Shown: positions 47,801 through 57,600 of the stretch, piece after piece
How the letters are laid out: each line of letters begins with the position of its first letter
How positions within the stretch are numbered: the stretch's first letter is position 1
Source of the DNA: Ailurus styani
Taxonomy: Eukaryota; Chordata; Mammalia; Carnivora; Ailuridae
Reading direction: 5' to 3'
NCBI GenBank assembly: GCA_002007465.1
Contig: LNAC01000278.1
Location: 570,286-634,285 of the forward strand
Length of the DNA stretch: 64,000 nt
Program-made: the position numbers and the translations under genes
The notes under the pieces: generated by a model
The model's input: the letters and a program-made list of their open reading frames with translations, nothing else
Databases searched by the model: none
Told to the model about the DNA's origin: nothing

Positions 47801-50800
47801 TGTGTATGAGTCAAAGGGTATGCTCTTCTTTGTGAATCTTTTTTTTTTTTTTTAAGATTTTATTTATGTATTTGTGTGAGAGAGAGAGAGCATGAGCTGG
47901 GAGGAGGGGCAGAGGGAGAAGCAGATTCTTCACTGAGCGTGGCCAGATGCGGGCTCAATCCTAGGACCCTGAGATTAGGACCTGAGCCAAAATCAGATGT
48001 TTAACTGACTGAGCCACCCAGGTGCCCTGAATTTTGTTCTATTTTATTGAATTCCTACTCTTACATAAAAGATTTGTACCAGTTTACCAGCCAACTAAAA
48101 GTTAAGAATTGCTCTCCTAACAATGTACGACACTATCAAAAACACAGTTTTTGCTAATTTAGTATGTATAATATATACCTGTTCAGGACTCCATTAATTG
48201 GCATTTCTTTGGTTACCAGGAAAGCTGAGTAGTTTTCTATGAAAATTGAGGCTTTATCTTGATTCAAACTCAAATTTATTTTTATAGATTTACTCTATGT
48301 AAATTCACTGTTCAAAATCTAAATTTACTCAACAGGTAGAGTAGTAGTAGAGAAAATCAGAAAAGGGAATGGAGAGAAAAGCGGGCTAATGAAATATCTA
48401 TATGTAAATTGCCTGGTATTCAACAAACAACAAATTTACCTTGTACATTTATTTATCCCTTCCTTTCTACTGCTAGATAATCATCCTAAAGCATTGCTTT
48501 CCTTACTGGACTTCTCTATTTAAAAGTCATCATCACTCTGCTACCAACCAGGTGAGAGTCAAACTTCACCACTTTAATCCACCCATACCTCCCATAATTA
48601 TATTCCATGAAACCCTCCCTACCACTATCCCTCTGACCATGAATTTGTGTCATTTGAAATGGTCTCCCTTCTCCGAAACGAGAAGCATTCTTAGGTAGAG
48701 AAAGGAAAGCTCTTCATATGGGGAGAATTTTGATACTTATCAAAAATTTCAAGCCTTCTAGGAACTGAGGACAACCTGTAAGAGCTTCAAGATGGATCTA
48801 AACCATAAGAACTGCAATCAACCACAAAGAGGTTGCTTTTAATTCCTTCCCAACACAAACAGCAATGTGAAATTAATAGAAAGAAATGGGTTTTGGAGTC
48901 AGGCATACCTGGATGGATTCCTGGTTCAACCACTTACTGGTTCTATGACAACTTTCAAGTTATTTATTTATTTATTTTAAAGATTTTATTTATTTGTCAG
49001 AGAGAGAGAGAGCACAAGCAGGCAGAGTGGCAGGCAGAGGGAGAAGCAGGCTCCCTGTTGAGCAAGGAGCCTGATGTGGGACTCGATCCCAGGACCCTGG
49101 GATCATGACCTGAGCCCAAGGCAGCTGCTTAACCAACTGAGCCACCCAGGCATCCCATCTTTCAAGTTATTGAACATCACTTGTGCAATGGGGATAACAG
49201 ACCTACCTTGTAGAATTGTTGTGAGAATCATGTGAAGAAATATAACCAAAATGTGCTAAGTACAATGCCTGGTACAAAACAAGACTCAATAAATGGTAGT
49301 TACTGAGTCAAAAAAACAATGCCCTAAAAAATAAGAACCAACACAAAACTACAAATGGTAATAAGTTAACAGCTACTTAGCACTTAATTTTTTGCTAAGC
49401 ACTGTGCCAAGTGCATTTTTTTGTTATTTTATCTAATTTACAAAGAATCCTGTGAAACAGACCATCCCTATTTTACAGGTGAGAAAATGAGGCTCAGAGA
49501 GTTCAAATAACTTGTTAGCCCAAGATTATACCAGTCAGTAATCTGCATACTGAGGAATTTCAATCTAGTTAAGTTCAAACTTAATGACTATGCTATGTTG
49601 ACCGTAAGCTGAGGGCAAGAACAGCCCATCTCTTCATTTTTCTAATCCTTGAGCTTAGCATGGTCTCTGGTAAATAGTTACGTGATACATTTGTTGAATG
49701 GGTATAATATGGATTTTTAAAAAAGATTTTATTTATTTATTTATTTGACACACAGAGAGAGAGATCACAAGTAGGCAGAGAGGCAGGCAGAGAGAGAGGG
49801 GGAAGCAGGCTCCCTGCCGAGCAGGGAGCCCAATGCGGGGCTCGATCCCAGGACCCTGGGATCATGACCTGAGCCAAAAGCAGAGGGTTAAGCCACTGAG
49901 CCACCCAGGCACAGCTATAATATGGATTTTATTTCTCTTCATGCAACTTGTTGCCCAGACTTCAGTCTATACTTCCAGCCATTGATAAGCAGAGTTCCAC
50001 CATGGAGGGAGGGCCTATGCTTACTTTCGATAGACACTGCTCTTAAGACTTCCCTTTATTCTTATTCTTTCCATTTCCTCCACCTTAATAATCCTGAAGT
50101 CCGACATATACATTAATGAGACCATGATAAAGAACACGAAGGTGAAGTCCTCTTCTGACTCCACTTAAGTAGCCAAAACTGACATCCTATAACTTTCTCT
50201 TGGGAGTTTACATTATGTTTAAAAAAGAATCTTTAGGGGCGCCTGGGTGGTTCAGTTGGTTAAGTGTCTGCCTTCAGCTTCTCCCTCTCCTCCGTACTTG
50301 TGCTCTCTTTCTCTCTCTCGCTCTCTCTCAAATAAATAAATAAAATCTTAAAAAAAAAAAGAATCTTTATATTTCTCACACTTAGTGACTGAGTCACTCA
50401 TTACCAGAAGCAAAGAGGCTTATCTCTCTCTGCCTGACAAAAAGTCACTATCATTTCCATTGTATAACGAAATAAATTGTAAAGGCTGGACTTTACCAGA
50501 AACCTTCATTTCTTCTCTTTCATCAGGATTTATCTTTTCTACTGCATGAGATACGGTACATTCCAAAACATCTGGAAATTCCTACAATAAACAATGTTTA
50601 CAATAAATATAAAATTAATGTTTTTAATTAGCTATATGTTTTCTATTGTCCATAATGCCCTTTAGAAACAGGGAACCCATAAGATAACAGGGTTCTTTAC
50701 CTGATGTCTGGATGGGCTTCATAAGGTTTGTAAAGCCCTGAAACAAAGGTAAAATGCTATGTGTGTATCCATTTTCTGGGGAAAAGGATCTCATTTTGAT

Positions 50801-51939
50801 CAGGTACTCAGAGGAATGCATGATCAAAAAACCCCAAACAAATGGTGGTAGTGGGGGCAGCATGTGAGGAGTTAGAACCACTAAAGCAGTACATAATTTT
50901 ACTTAAAAAATGAAACCAATGAAAAATAATATTTACCCATTCTGCATAATGACATGTTAAAAGCTTCCTATATTAATCACAAACATTTTAAACCAAGACT
51001 TTTTTCTGAATGCAATAAAAACAGGCAATTATAATGGATTATAATTAATAATTTGAGGAAAATGGTAAGATGTTAGTACATATAAATCAGAAATATATTA
51101 ACTCACATTTACAAGATTAAAACAAAGTAAACAGTGAGGACTTTCCCATAATTCTTGAGCATACTACAATGCCTGGCACATATCAAGGGCTTAGTAAGTG
51201 TTTGTCAGTCATGCATAAATAGAGGCAAATGGTCATTATTTCAGAGAAACAGAGACTGACAGAAGACATTAATCAACATCTGCCTAGCTGCTATAGAATT
51301 TAAACTTGCAGAATGCCCATGGCAACAACTCTTTCCAGCTCATGTCCTCATCCGTAGTTTTAAAGTAGTAGACATAATTTGTTATGAGCCTTTGGCTCAG
51401 TTGGATTCCCACGAGTGGTTTGCAGACAGGTGGTCTGTATATTAACATTTATGGTAAGTCATTTATTAACACTTAATGAAACACCCAGTGTTTCCCTCGA
51501 AACTGACATTAAAAAAATTATTTCTAGTGACTAATTATTATACTTTACCAAAGCAAGTTAACCATCAAAACTGTTAAATAGTCATTTCTTTATTAGAGCA
51601 AATATAAACTGGAACTCAGTGAAGAAAAGTGTGATAGGAATTAAGCACAGAGAATCCTGGTATCTAGTCTAGTTGAAGAGTTGGTGACACATCCTGGATT
51701 TTCTGTTTTATACTTAAGCATACTGGGTCAGACAGCCATCTCAGTAAATCAGCCACAGGGAATTTTGTGCTAATTGCCTATTTGACTTCCCCATCAAAAT
51801 TGGGGAAATTAATTTCCTGCTTACTGCACTTCCCTTTTGACCTACATAATTTCTTCATTCACATTTTACTCACCCTGACCAATTCAGGGCTGATTTGGGA
51901 ACTCCACTCATTCAAGGTCTTTTGGATACAATCTCGAAG
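41664..51939 (-). CDS. GCLM: GCLM: glutamate-cysteine ligase modifier subunit (exons 2-7; exon 1 missing)
   Basis: GCLM is the non-catalytic partner of GCLC in cytosolic glutamate-cysteine ligase, the first and rate-limiting enzyme of glutathione synthesis. It lowers the Km for glutamate and relieves feedback inhibition by glutathione. Six exons are read: 51,939-51,874; 50,581-50,497; 46,710-46,651; 45,234-45,032; 43,887-43,773; 41,833-41,664. They total 699 bases (232 residues plus stop), and all junctions are GT-AG in matching phase. With the 42 residues that human exon 1 encodes the total is 274, the human length (from memory). The fold is aldo-keto-reductase-like. Exon 5 carries the core (LDSVIIASPP, VAIGTSDLDK, LEQLYQWAQ); exon 6 carries the Cys-Cys pair at expected positions 193-194; the tail ends AKRRGS. 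The gene is usually NRF2-induced, but no antioxidant element is visible in the sequenced promoter remnants. Confidence 0.97.
42290..42740 (-). repeat. Old L1 3' end, antisense (GCLM intron 6)
   Basis: GCTAATAAAATAATGCTATGCTGAACATC-type wording (read in parts), AGAAAAACACTTCTACTACC and TCTTTGATGAAATAATTATT fit a decayed antisense L1. Confidence 0.5.
42930..43120 (+). repeat. MIR SINE fossil (GCLM intron 6)
   Basis: CCAGCTGGGTGACCTTGGC, TTTCCTCCACAATAAA and GCATGATGCCTAGCATTTG follow the MIR consensus. Confidence 0.8.
43773..43887 (-). CDS. GCLM: GCLM coding exon 6
   Basis: 115 bases, VKPNSNQVNLASCCVMPPDL to HNDPK plus one base. Acceptor CTTCTAG|GTA, donor AAAG|GTAAGA. The exon itself begins GTAAAA, similar to the intron 5 donor GTAAAG. 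Confidence 0.96.
45032..45234 (-). CDS. GCLM: GCLM coding exon 5
   Basis: 203 bases, two bases plus 67 codons, CSVLGVAQLDSVIIASPP to LYQWAQ. Acceptor TTCACATCAG|CC, donor CAG|GTAAAG. The frame stays open on both sides into the introns, which gives a misleading 160-codon open frame. Confidence 0.97.
45603..45631. repeat. Perfect 12-bp inverted repeat (GCLM intron 4)
   Basis: TACTAGTATGTA (45,603-45,614) and TACATACTAGTA (45,620-45,631) with a 5-base loop CAAGA form a hairpin. No role is known to me. Confidence 0.85.
45781..45969 (-). repeat. CAN SINE, minus orientation (GCLM intron 4)
   Basis: Perfect duplication TAAAGGGTTTATTTTA at 45,765-45,780 and 45,970-45,985. Confidence 0.95.
46431..46614 (+). 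repeat. CAN SINE, plus orientation (GCLM intron 4)
   Basis: Duplication AAAGTTATGAAGGT at 46,416-46,429 and from 46,615. It ends only ~36 bases from the exon 4 donor, so it occupies the start of intron 4. Confidence 0.95.
46651..46710 (-). CDS. GCLM: GCLM coding exon 4
   Basis: 60 bases, KLFIVGSNSSSSMRNAVDM with split codons at both ends. Acceptor GTTATCCAG|CA, donor ATGG|GTAAGC. Confidence 0.95.
47321..47492 (+). repeat. Truncated carnivore L1 3' end (GCLM intron 3)
   Basis: GTAACTGGGTGAAGGGCC, CACATGATGTAACAAGCACC and TTGAACTCCACCTCTGAAAC followed by an A-rich tail. AGAAATGAGAAAA flanks both sides. Confidence 0.9.
47540..48260 (-). repeat. Probable old L1 fragment split by a SINE (GCLM intron 3)
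   Basis: GAGTCAAAGGGTATGCTCTT and GAATTGCTCTCCTAACAATG suggest a decayed antisense L1; not certain. Confidence 0.4.
47838..48028 (-). repeat. CAN SINE, minus orientation (GCLM intron 3)
   Basis: T run, TTTATTTATGTATTTGTGTG and head end GAGCCACCCAGGTGCCC. Confidence 0.92.
48890..49300 (+). repeat. MIR SINE fossil split by a CAN SINE (GCLM intron 3)
   Basis: TGGAGTCAGGCATACCTGG and AACCACTTACTGGTTCTATG precede the inserted SINE; GCAATGGGGATAACAGACC and TAAGTACAATGCCTGG follow it. Confidence 0.85.
48967..49155 (-). repeat. CAN SINE inside the MIR
   Basis: CTTTCAAGTTATT flanks both sides, joining the two MIR halves when removed. Confidence 0.93.
49385..49540. repeat. MIR/L2-type fossil (GCLM intron 3)
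   Basis: GCACTGTGCCAAGTGCATTT, then CCTATTTTACAGGTGAG and AATGAGGCTCAGAGAGTT. Confidence 0.8.
49718..49915 (-). repeat. CAN SINE, minus orientation (GCLM intron 3)
   Basis: Perfect 15-base duplication TATAATATGGATTTT at 49,703-49,717 and from 49,916. Confidence 0.95.
50236..50362 (+). repeat. Internally deleted CAN SINE (GCLM intron 3)
   Basis: Head to GTCTGCCTTCAGCTT, then directly TCTCCCTCTCC: about 80 bases of the body are missing. It sits ~135 bases downstream of exon 3 in transcript terms. GAATCTTTA flanks it. Confidence 0.9.
50497..50581 (-). CDS. GCLM: GCLM coding exon 3
   Basis: 85 bases, EFPDVLECTVSHAVEKINPD to EEMKVS plus one base. Acceptor TATTGTAG|GAA, donor TCTG|GTAAAG. Confidence 0.96.
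51874..51939 (-). CDS. GCLM: GCLM coding exon 2
   Basis: 66 bases, 22 codons, LRDCIQKTLNEWSSQISPEL then VR. Acceptor CCTTTTACAG|CTT, donor AGG|GTGAGT. Most 5' GCLM coding sequence visible. Confidence 0.95.
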
Positions 51940-52374
51940 CTGTAAAAGGAATGCATTTTGAAACCATTAATCAAACTCTATACATTTTTCTGTACTTCTA
52001 CTATAAGAATATACTAGTTTGATAAATTAGTTGAAAAATATGGGAATAGGAAAAAGCATAAAAACCAAAATTTTAGTTCTACAAGGTTTTTGTTTTCAAC
52101 AAAGAAGTTTAAGATCTGTTTTCATCTTAATCTTCAAATGTTGATGTAAAACAGTAATCTATTTTTAAAGTGTTTTTATACCAATGAAAGTTTAAGTAAG
52201 ACTGTGAGACATAAAAGCATTCACAAACAAAATTTTTCAAGAATAAGGTTTATAAATAGAGGAACGTGAGTTCGAGCTCAGGGAACGTGACTAAAATTAA
52301 TATTAACCACTATGAGATAATCCTCAAAGACAAATAAATGACTCTAAGTGTGGCCAGAGGAACTCCATTATTCA

Positions 52375-52470
52375 CCTGAGGTGTTCATTAAAAATTCCAG
52401 TTCCTAGGCCCCATCCTAGACCTGCTGAATCACTCTAAGGGCAGCAGAACTTGCATTTTAACAAGCATCC
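52375..52470 (-). repeat. MER5-like hAT fossil (GCLM intron 1)
   Basis: CCAGTTCCTAGGCCCCATCC, AGACCTGCTGAATCACTC and TTGCATTTTAACAAGCATCC. Confidence 0.7.
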
Positions 52471-52747
52471 CAAGATCAACACGTAAAGTCTAACAACTAC
52501 CATGGTCTTATCTTACATAAGTCAACTTGCATAATGTCAGCCCATGTGTCATTTCCTACCACTTACATATACCTCCAACTGGTCTTCGATGTTTTTTTAT
52601 ACAAACAAACAGAACTTGTTTACACTAACAGTACAGTATGTTGTAAATCTATTAAACTCTTCATACATCTTTCATTCCCTATGTCATGTATTTCAGATTT
52701 GTCTGACGGAGCTCCAAAGACCTACATGTATTCACGTAGAAAGTAAG

Positions 52748-52950
52748 GACCTGGGCGGCTCAGTGGGTTAAAGCCTCTGCCTTCGGCTCAGGTCATGATC
52801 TCAGGGTCCTGGGATCGAGGCCCGCATTGGGCTCTCTGATCAGCAGGGAGACTGCTTCCTCCTCTCTCCTCTCTCTGCCTGCCTCTCTCCCTACTTGTAA
52901 TCTCTCCTCTCTCTGTGTCAAACGAATAAATAAAATCTTTAAAAAAAAAA
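52748..52950 (+). repeat. CAN SINE, plus orientation (GCLM intron 1)
   Basis: Head slightly eroded (GACCTGGGCGGCTCAGTGGG); A tail followed by AGAAAGAAAGGAC, matching AGAAAGTAAGGAC before it. Confidence 0.92.
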
Positions 52951-53756
52951 AGAAAGAAAGGACCTGAATACATATAACAGAAGAAAAAATTTACAAAACA
53001 GTATGTTCACTACATGCGAGGAACTCTGATGGCTTCTATTCTATTAATTAGGAAAAAAAAATGCTGTTCTATGGTTCACCAGATTTATGACTGCTAACGG
53101 GCAATACTAGCAATCTGAAATCACTACCTTATAAACATCCAAGGACACAGCACTTTGCATTCTGTGGGCAATCAATGAGAAAATAAATGAGTAACTGGAA
53201 GCAAGTCCCTAAACTGCAAAAGTACTTTCCTAGTAGCAATAACAGACTAAACTTCTGAACTCACTGATCTATGATTGCTTATGATAAAAAATGACACAGC
53301 ACTTTACTGCTTTTATCTTAGTACAGATAATTACAAGGGACAAGTGGTTTATCAATTTAAGAGCTCAGAGTCATCTACATTAAGCTTCATAAGCCACAAC
53401 AAAAACTTACGTGCCATCCATAATAATCCACATGAATTCAATCTATAAGGTCTCTATCTTCATGGAAAATATATTTATAATCAAATTTAAGATATTAAAT
53501 AAAAATTAGTTGATAATTATTCCAGACAGAATTATAAGTCAATGATTCTTTTCAAAAATGGTAAAAGTTGGGGCAGCAGGACTAGAAGTTAACAATTCTA
53601 TCAGGAGTACTTTGGCTCAAATCATGGGAGAATTTTAAGAAATTTTCCTCTGGAAGGATGGCTCACTTGCATACTTAAAGCTTTCCTGATAAAAAGCCCA
53701 ATTCAGGAAGGTAAGTATATTTTCAGAGTATTTGGCCCCTTCTTGAAACCATTTCT

Positions 53757-54000
53757 TTTTTTTTTTTAATAAGAGCAGAAGTCTATTTTTATTTTTATTT
53801 TTTTTTCAAAGATTTTATTTATTTATTTGACACAGAGAGAGAGATCAGATCACAAGTAGGCAGAGAGGCAGACAGAGAGAGAGGAGGAAGCAGGCTCCCC
53901 GCTGAGCAGGGAGCCCGATGCGGGCCTCGATCCCAGGACCCTGAGATCATGACCTGAGCCGAAGGCAGAGGCTTTAACCCACTGAGCCACCCAGGCGCCC
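53757..54000 (-). repeat. CAN SINE, minus orientation, with extended T/A tail (GCLM intron 1)
   Basis: GAAACCATTTCTTT flanks both ends. About 40 extra bases (AATAAGAGCAGAAGTC, then a T/A-rich run) lie between flank and the normal tail, perhaps transduced or tail-expanded. Confidence 0.9.
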
Positions 54001-54849
54001 GAAACCATTTCTTTACTTAATTTTGGATTCTGCAAAATGTCAGGACAAATCACAGAACAGTCAAGGTTACAATGAGAAATTCATTGGCTGTATCACAAAC
54101 CAAATGATTTCTAATCTTTTATTTATTATCTATATTGACTGAACATTAGCCTTTTATTTTTTCTCTCTTCATTTTTATCAAATACACATAGGATCATTGA
54201 AGTAAGTACCATCATAATGTAGTGTATCATTAGATCTGGAGCCATATAAGGTTTTAAATATACTCCATGATTCACCTGGCCAAATATTCTTACAACAAAG
54301 AACTGAGTAAAACAGTCCTATAATGGCTCATTTAAAAAATAAGATTTGATTTCAAAAAGTTCTAGTGAAAAAAATTTCTTAAAAGATAATGGAATTAAAA
54401 AAAATACACATTAGTACTAGACATGACCTTTTAGGAAACCTAACTCTCTACTCAATGTCTAAATTTTCATAATAATGAGTGATTTATTCAGTTTCTTTAT
54501 TCTAAAAGGCTAAAGTGTTTCAAGTAGCATATCCCAATTTGGAACTCTGTTTGTTACAAAGTTTTGTTTTACACGGAAACAAAACATGTCTTTCGTAACT
54601 AAACTGTCCTATTTTCCTACAACATGCTACCCTAACTTCAAATTTTCCAGCTTATTTTGTCCCTCTTATGTAGCACCCCCCCCCGAAAAAAACCAAACTA
54701 GATTTAGTCCTTTGAACAATGTTTTTCAAACTGTGGAGTATGACTCATTACATTAAGAAATAAATCATTTTTTAAAATTAAAATAGGATAAAAAAAGCAG
54801 AATACACAGTATATACTAAAGGTTAATATATCCATAAAACCTTTAAGAT

Positions 54850-55085
54850 AGATTTTTTAACAGCTTTATTGAAGTAGTATAATTTACACATAAAATTCAC
54901 TTATTTTAAGTACACAAGTCAATGCTTTTTAGAGGGTTTCTAAAGAGTTTTACAGAGTTGTGCAGCCATCACCACAATCCGATTTTAGAACATCTCCATA
55001 TGTCCACTAGCAGTCACTACCCATTCTTACCCCGGCCCAAGGCAACCACTCATCCTACTTTCTGTCCTCATGGACTATGAACTAG
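54850..55085 (-). repeat. Old L1 3' end, antisense (GCLM intron 1)
   Basis: TTTAACAGCTTTATTGAAG, GAGTTGTGCAGCCATCACC and CCAAGGCAACCACTCATCC are the familiar antisense L1M terminus. Confidence 0.8.
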
Positions 55086-55587
55086 ATTGCAAGGTAAAAT
55101 TTCTTACTGGGTTTGCCAAAATCAAAAAATTTCAAAGGTCACTACTTTAAAGTGTGCTGTAGTGAAACAAGAGAGCAAAAATTGCACCCAATACTGTCAA
55201 TATATATGGAAAACAGTATACTGAACTAGCAGCTCTGGGAGGAAACTGAACGAGCAGAACTAAATACAGAAATATTTATTTGGGGGAGAAATAGTCGAAG
55301 TGGGGTGGTTTAAACAAAAAAGGTATACAAACTGAGATGGATGGAAGCTGGCCACAGAATAATGGTACAGAGTTTGGTTCCTATTAAAGTTACAACCAAG
55401 AGTTCTCATCTGATGTGTGCTCCCAGACCCAGAGCACACTCAGAGGGATGCCATGCGCTGCTGCATAGCATATCACCAACATCTTATATAAAGGAGCAAA
55501 AACTGCCTAGGAATACAGCTGATATCATAATATGGCATAGGACATTTTTTCTTTTAATCAATATTTGTTTAAAATCTTGATAAAAAA

Positions 55588-55760
55588 GGGGCGCCTAGGC
55601 GGCTCAGCTGGTTAAGCGTCTGCCTTCAGCTACCGTCCTGATCCTGGGGTCCTGAGATCCAGCCTCCCCCACTGGGCTCTGCTCAGCGGGGCACCTGCTT
55701 CTCCCTCTTCCTCTGCTTGCTGCTCTGCCTACATGTGCTCTATCAAATAACTAGGTAAAC
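55588..55760 (+). repeat. CAN SINE, plus orientation (GCLM intron 1)
   Basis: GGGGCGCCTAGGCGGCTCAG head; CTTGATAAAAA duplicated on both sides; no long A tail remains. Confidence 0.9.
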
Positions 55761-55799
55761 CTTGATAAAAAGGGAGATACATGCCTCCATGGTAAGCGC

Positions 55800-55920
55800 T
55801 GTCCTGTATTATCTTTTTTAATGCTCACAATGAGTTGATGAAGACCGTATCATTACGCAACTTTATGTAAACAGACTCAGAGAAGGTAACTTTCCCAAAG
55901 TCACACAGCTCCTAAATTAA
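55800..55920. repeat. MIR-type fossil (GCLM intron 1)
   Basis: CTCAGAGAAGGTAACTTTCC and CAAAGTCACACAGCTCC. Confidence 0.7.
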
Positions 55921-56279
55921 AGGTTTGTTTGTATTCACTGTTACTTTTCAGTACCAACACCGTCCTATACCAGCTCTACGCCTCCGCAGTTCACCGGGCA
56001 CCGACTCTCCACTCAGGAAAGAGCAGCTGCGGCCCCAATATGTATCACAGGTATGATTCCAGATTCATCTCTGCCACCTTAAACTAGTGACGAGTCTTCA
56101 GGCAAATAAACGGAGGCAGACTAATCTGCAGCAAGAAAAATGCATGCCTTATTCCAAAGCCGAATGTGAGTGTTGAGTCCTGTATCACAGCAACAGAGTA
56201 ACTACTGTCGACAACCTCGGAGCTAAGTGGATTATTACTACTACCTTCACCTGAATCCTAAAAACGAGTATCTTAAACT

Positions 56280-57600
56280 ACGTCTTCACCTGGCCACGGT
56301 GTGGGGGGGAAGGGGGTGAGAGGCTGGGGGAGGATGGGAGGCAGGTGCTGGTCGTCTGTGCACCCCCCCGACCCCCGCAACAAAGAGGGGTCCGGTACGC
56401 TGGAGAGTTCGGCCGCTGGCCGGGAGCACGGACCGAGACGTCCTTCGGGATGAAGTTGCACCTGCCAAGTGTTCTGAGGCGCGCGGCCCCCCGCTGCAGG
56501 GCTGGAGGCGACGTAGCAACCCCAGCGGCCCCAGCCTCCCCGCGCCGGCGGAGCCCAGGTGCGCGCCTNNNNNNNNNNNNNNNNNNNNNNNNNNNNNNNN
56601 NNNNNNNNNNNNNNNNNNNNNNNNNNNNNNNNNNNNNNNNNNNNNNNNNNNNNNNNNNNNNNNNNNNNNNNNNNNNNNNNNNNNNNNNNNNNNNNNNNNN
56701 NNNNNNNNNNNNNNNNNNNNNNNNNNNNNNNNNNNNNNNNNNNNNNNNNNNNNNNNNNNNNNNNNNNNNNNNNNNNNNNNNNNNNNNNNNNNNNNNNNNN
56801 NNNNNNNNNNNNNNNNNNNNNNNNNNNNNNNNNNNNNNNNNNNNNNNNNNNNNNNNNNNNNNNNNNNNNNNNNNNNNNNNNNNNNNNNNNNNNNNNNNNN
56901 NNNNNNNNNNNNNNNNNNNNNNNNNNNNNNNNNNNNNNNNNNNNNNNNNNNNNNNNNNNNNNNNNNNNNNNNNNNNNNNNNNNNNNNNNNNNNNNNNNNN
57001 NNNNNNNNNNNNNNNNNNNNNNNNNNNNNNNNNNNNNNNNNNNNNNNNNNNNNNNNNNNNNNNNNNNNNNNNNNNNNNNNNNNNNNNNNNNNNNNNNNNN
57101 NNNNNNNNNNNNNNNNNNNNNNNNNNNNNNNNNNNNNNNNNNNNNNNNNNNNNNNNNNNNNNNNNNNNNNNNNNNNNNNNNNNNNNNNNNNNNNNNNNNN
57201 NNNNNNNNNNNNNNNNNNNNNNNNNNNNNNNNNNNNNNNNNNNNNNNNNNNNNNNNNNNNNNNNNNNNNNNNNNNNNNNNNNNNNNNNNNNNNNNNNNNN
57301 NNNNNNNNNNNNNNNNNNNNNNNNNNNNNNNNNNNNNNNNNNNNNNNNNNNNNNNNNNNNNNNNNNNNNNNGGGCGGCGCGGGACCCGGCGCTCGGCAGG
57401 GCTCCCCCTGCCGGTCAGAGGACGGCGCGCCGGCCCGTGCCCCCTCCGCCCAGCGTCGCCAGCGGCGCTCGCGGCCTCGCCTCCCAGCCAATGGGCGGTC
57501 GCGCTGGTGATTTCCTTCCTCACCTCTTTAAAAAGACAGCGAAAGCCCCTAGCAAAGCTTTGGAACACTAGCTGGTTTTAGTTCCGAGAAGCGGGTGTTA
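56280..57600 (-). promoter_or_regulatory. GCLM: GCLM CpG-rich promoter / exon 1 region, mostly unsequenced
   Basis: Both edges of the N gap are GC-rich with many CpG. On the upstream side there is a CCAAT box at 57,488-57,492 (plus strand, so inverted for GCLM), an overlapping GC box GGGCGG at 57,493-57,498, and a TTTAAA tract at ~57,528-57,533. NRF2-type sites (TGACnnnGC or its reverse) were looked for from 57,372 to about 59,000 and not seen; they may lie in the gap. Confidence 0.7.
56569..57371. other. GCLM: Assembly gap (803 N) presumed to contain GCLM exon 1
   Basis: The missing N-terminal 42 codons of GCLM are not found on either side. The gap lies in a CpG-dense segment, a usual cause of sequencing dropout. 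Long open frames spanning the Ns are artefacts. Confidence 0.9.

Larger units (their letters stand above)
51940..56568 (-). other. GCLM: GCLM intron 1 (sequenced part)
   Basis: Lies between coding exon 2 and the gap that should hold exon 1. It contains three SINEs, a MER5-like piece, an antisense L1 end and an MIR-type fossil. The last ~300 bases (56.27-56.57 kb) become GC- and CpG-rich as the promoter island is approached. Confidence 0.7.

Noticed and set aside
57372..57571. Minus-strand frame beginning MFQSFARGFRCLF as the GCLM N-terminus
   Set aside because: It does not resemble the GCLM N-terminus and lies upstream of the gap, in a stretch with CCAAT and GC boxes; it is promoter or 5' UTR.
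56273..57581. Four long reading frames (340-431 codons) on both strands across the gap
   Set aside because: Most of each is translated N. The real ends are GC-rich flank without coding character.
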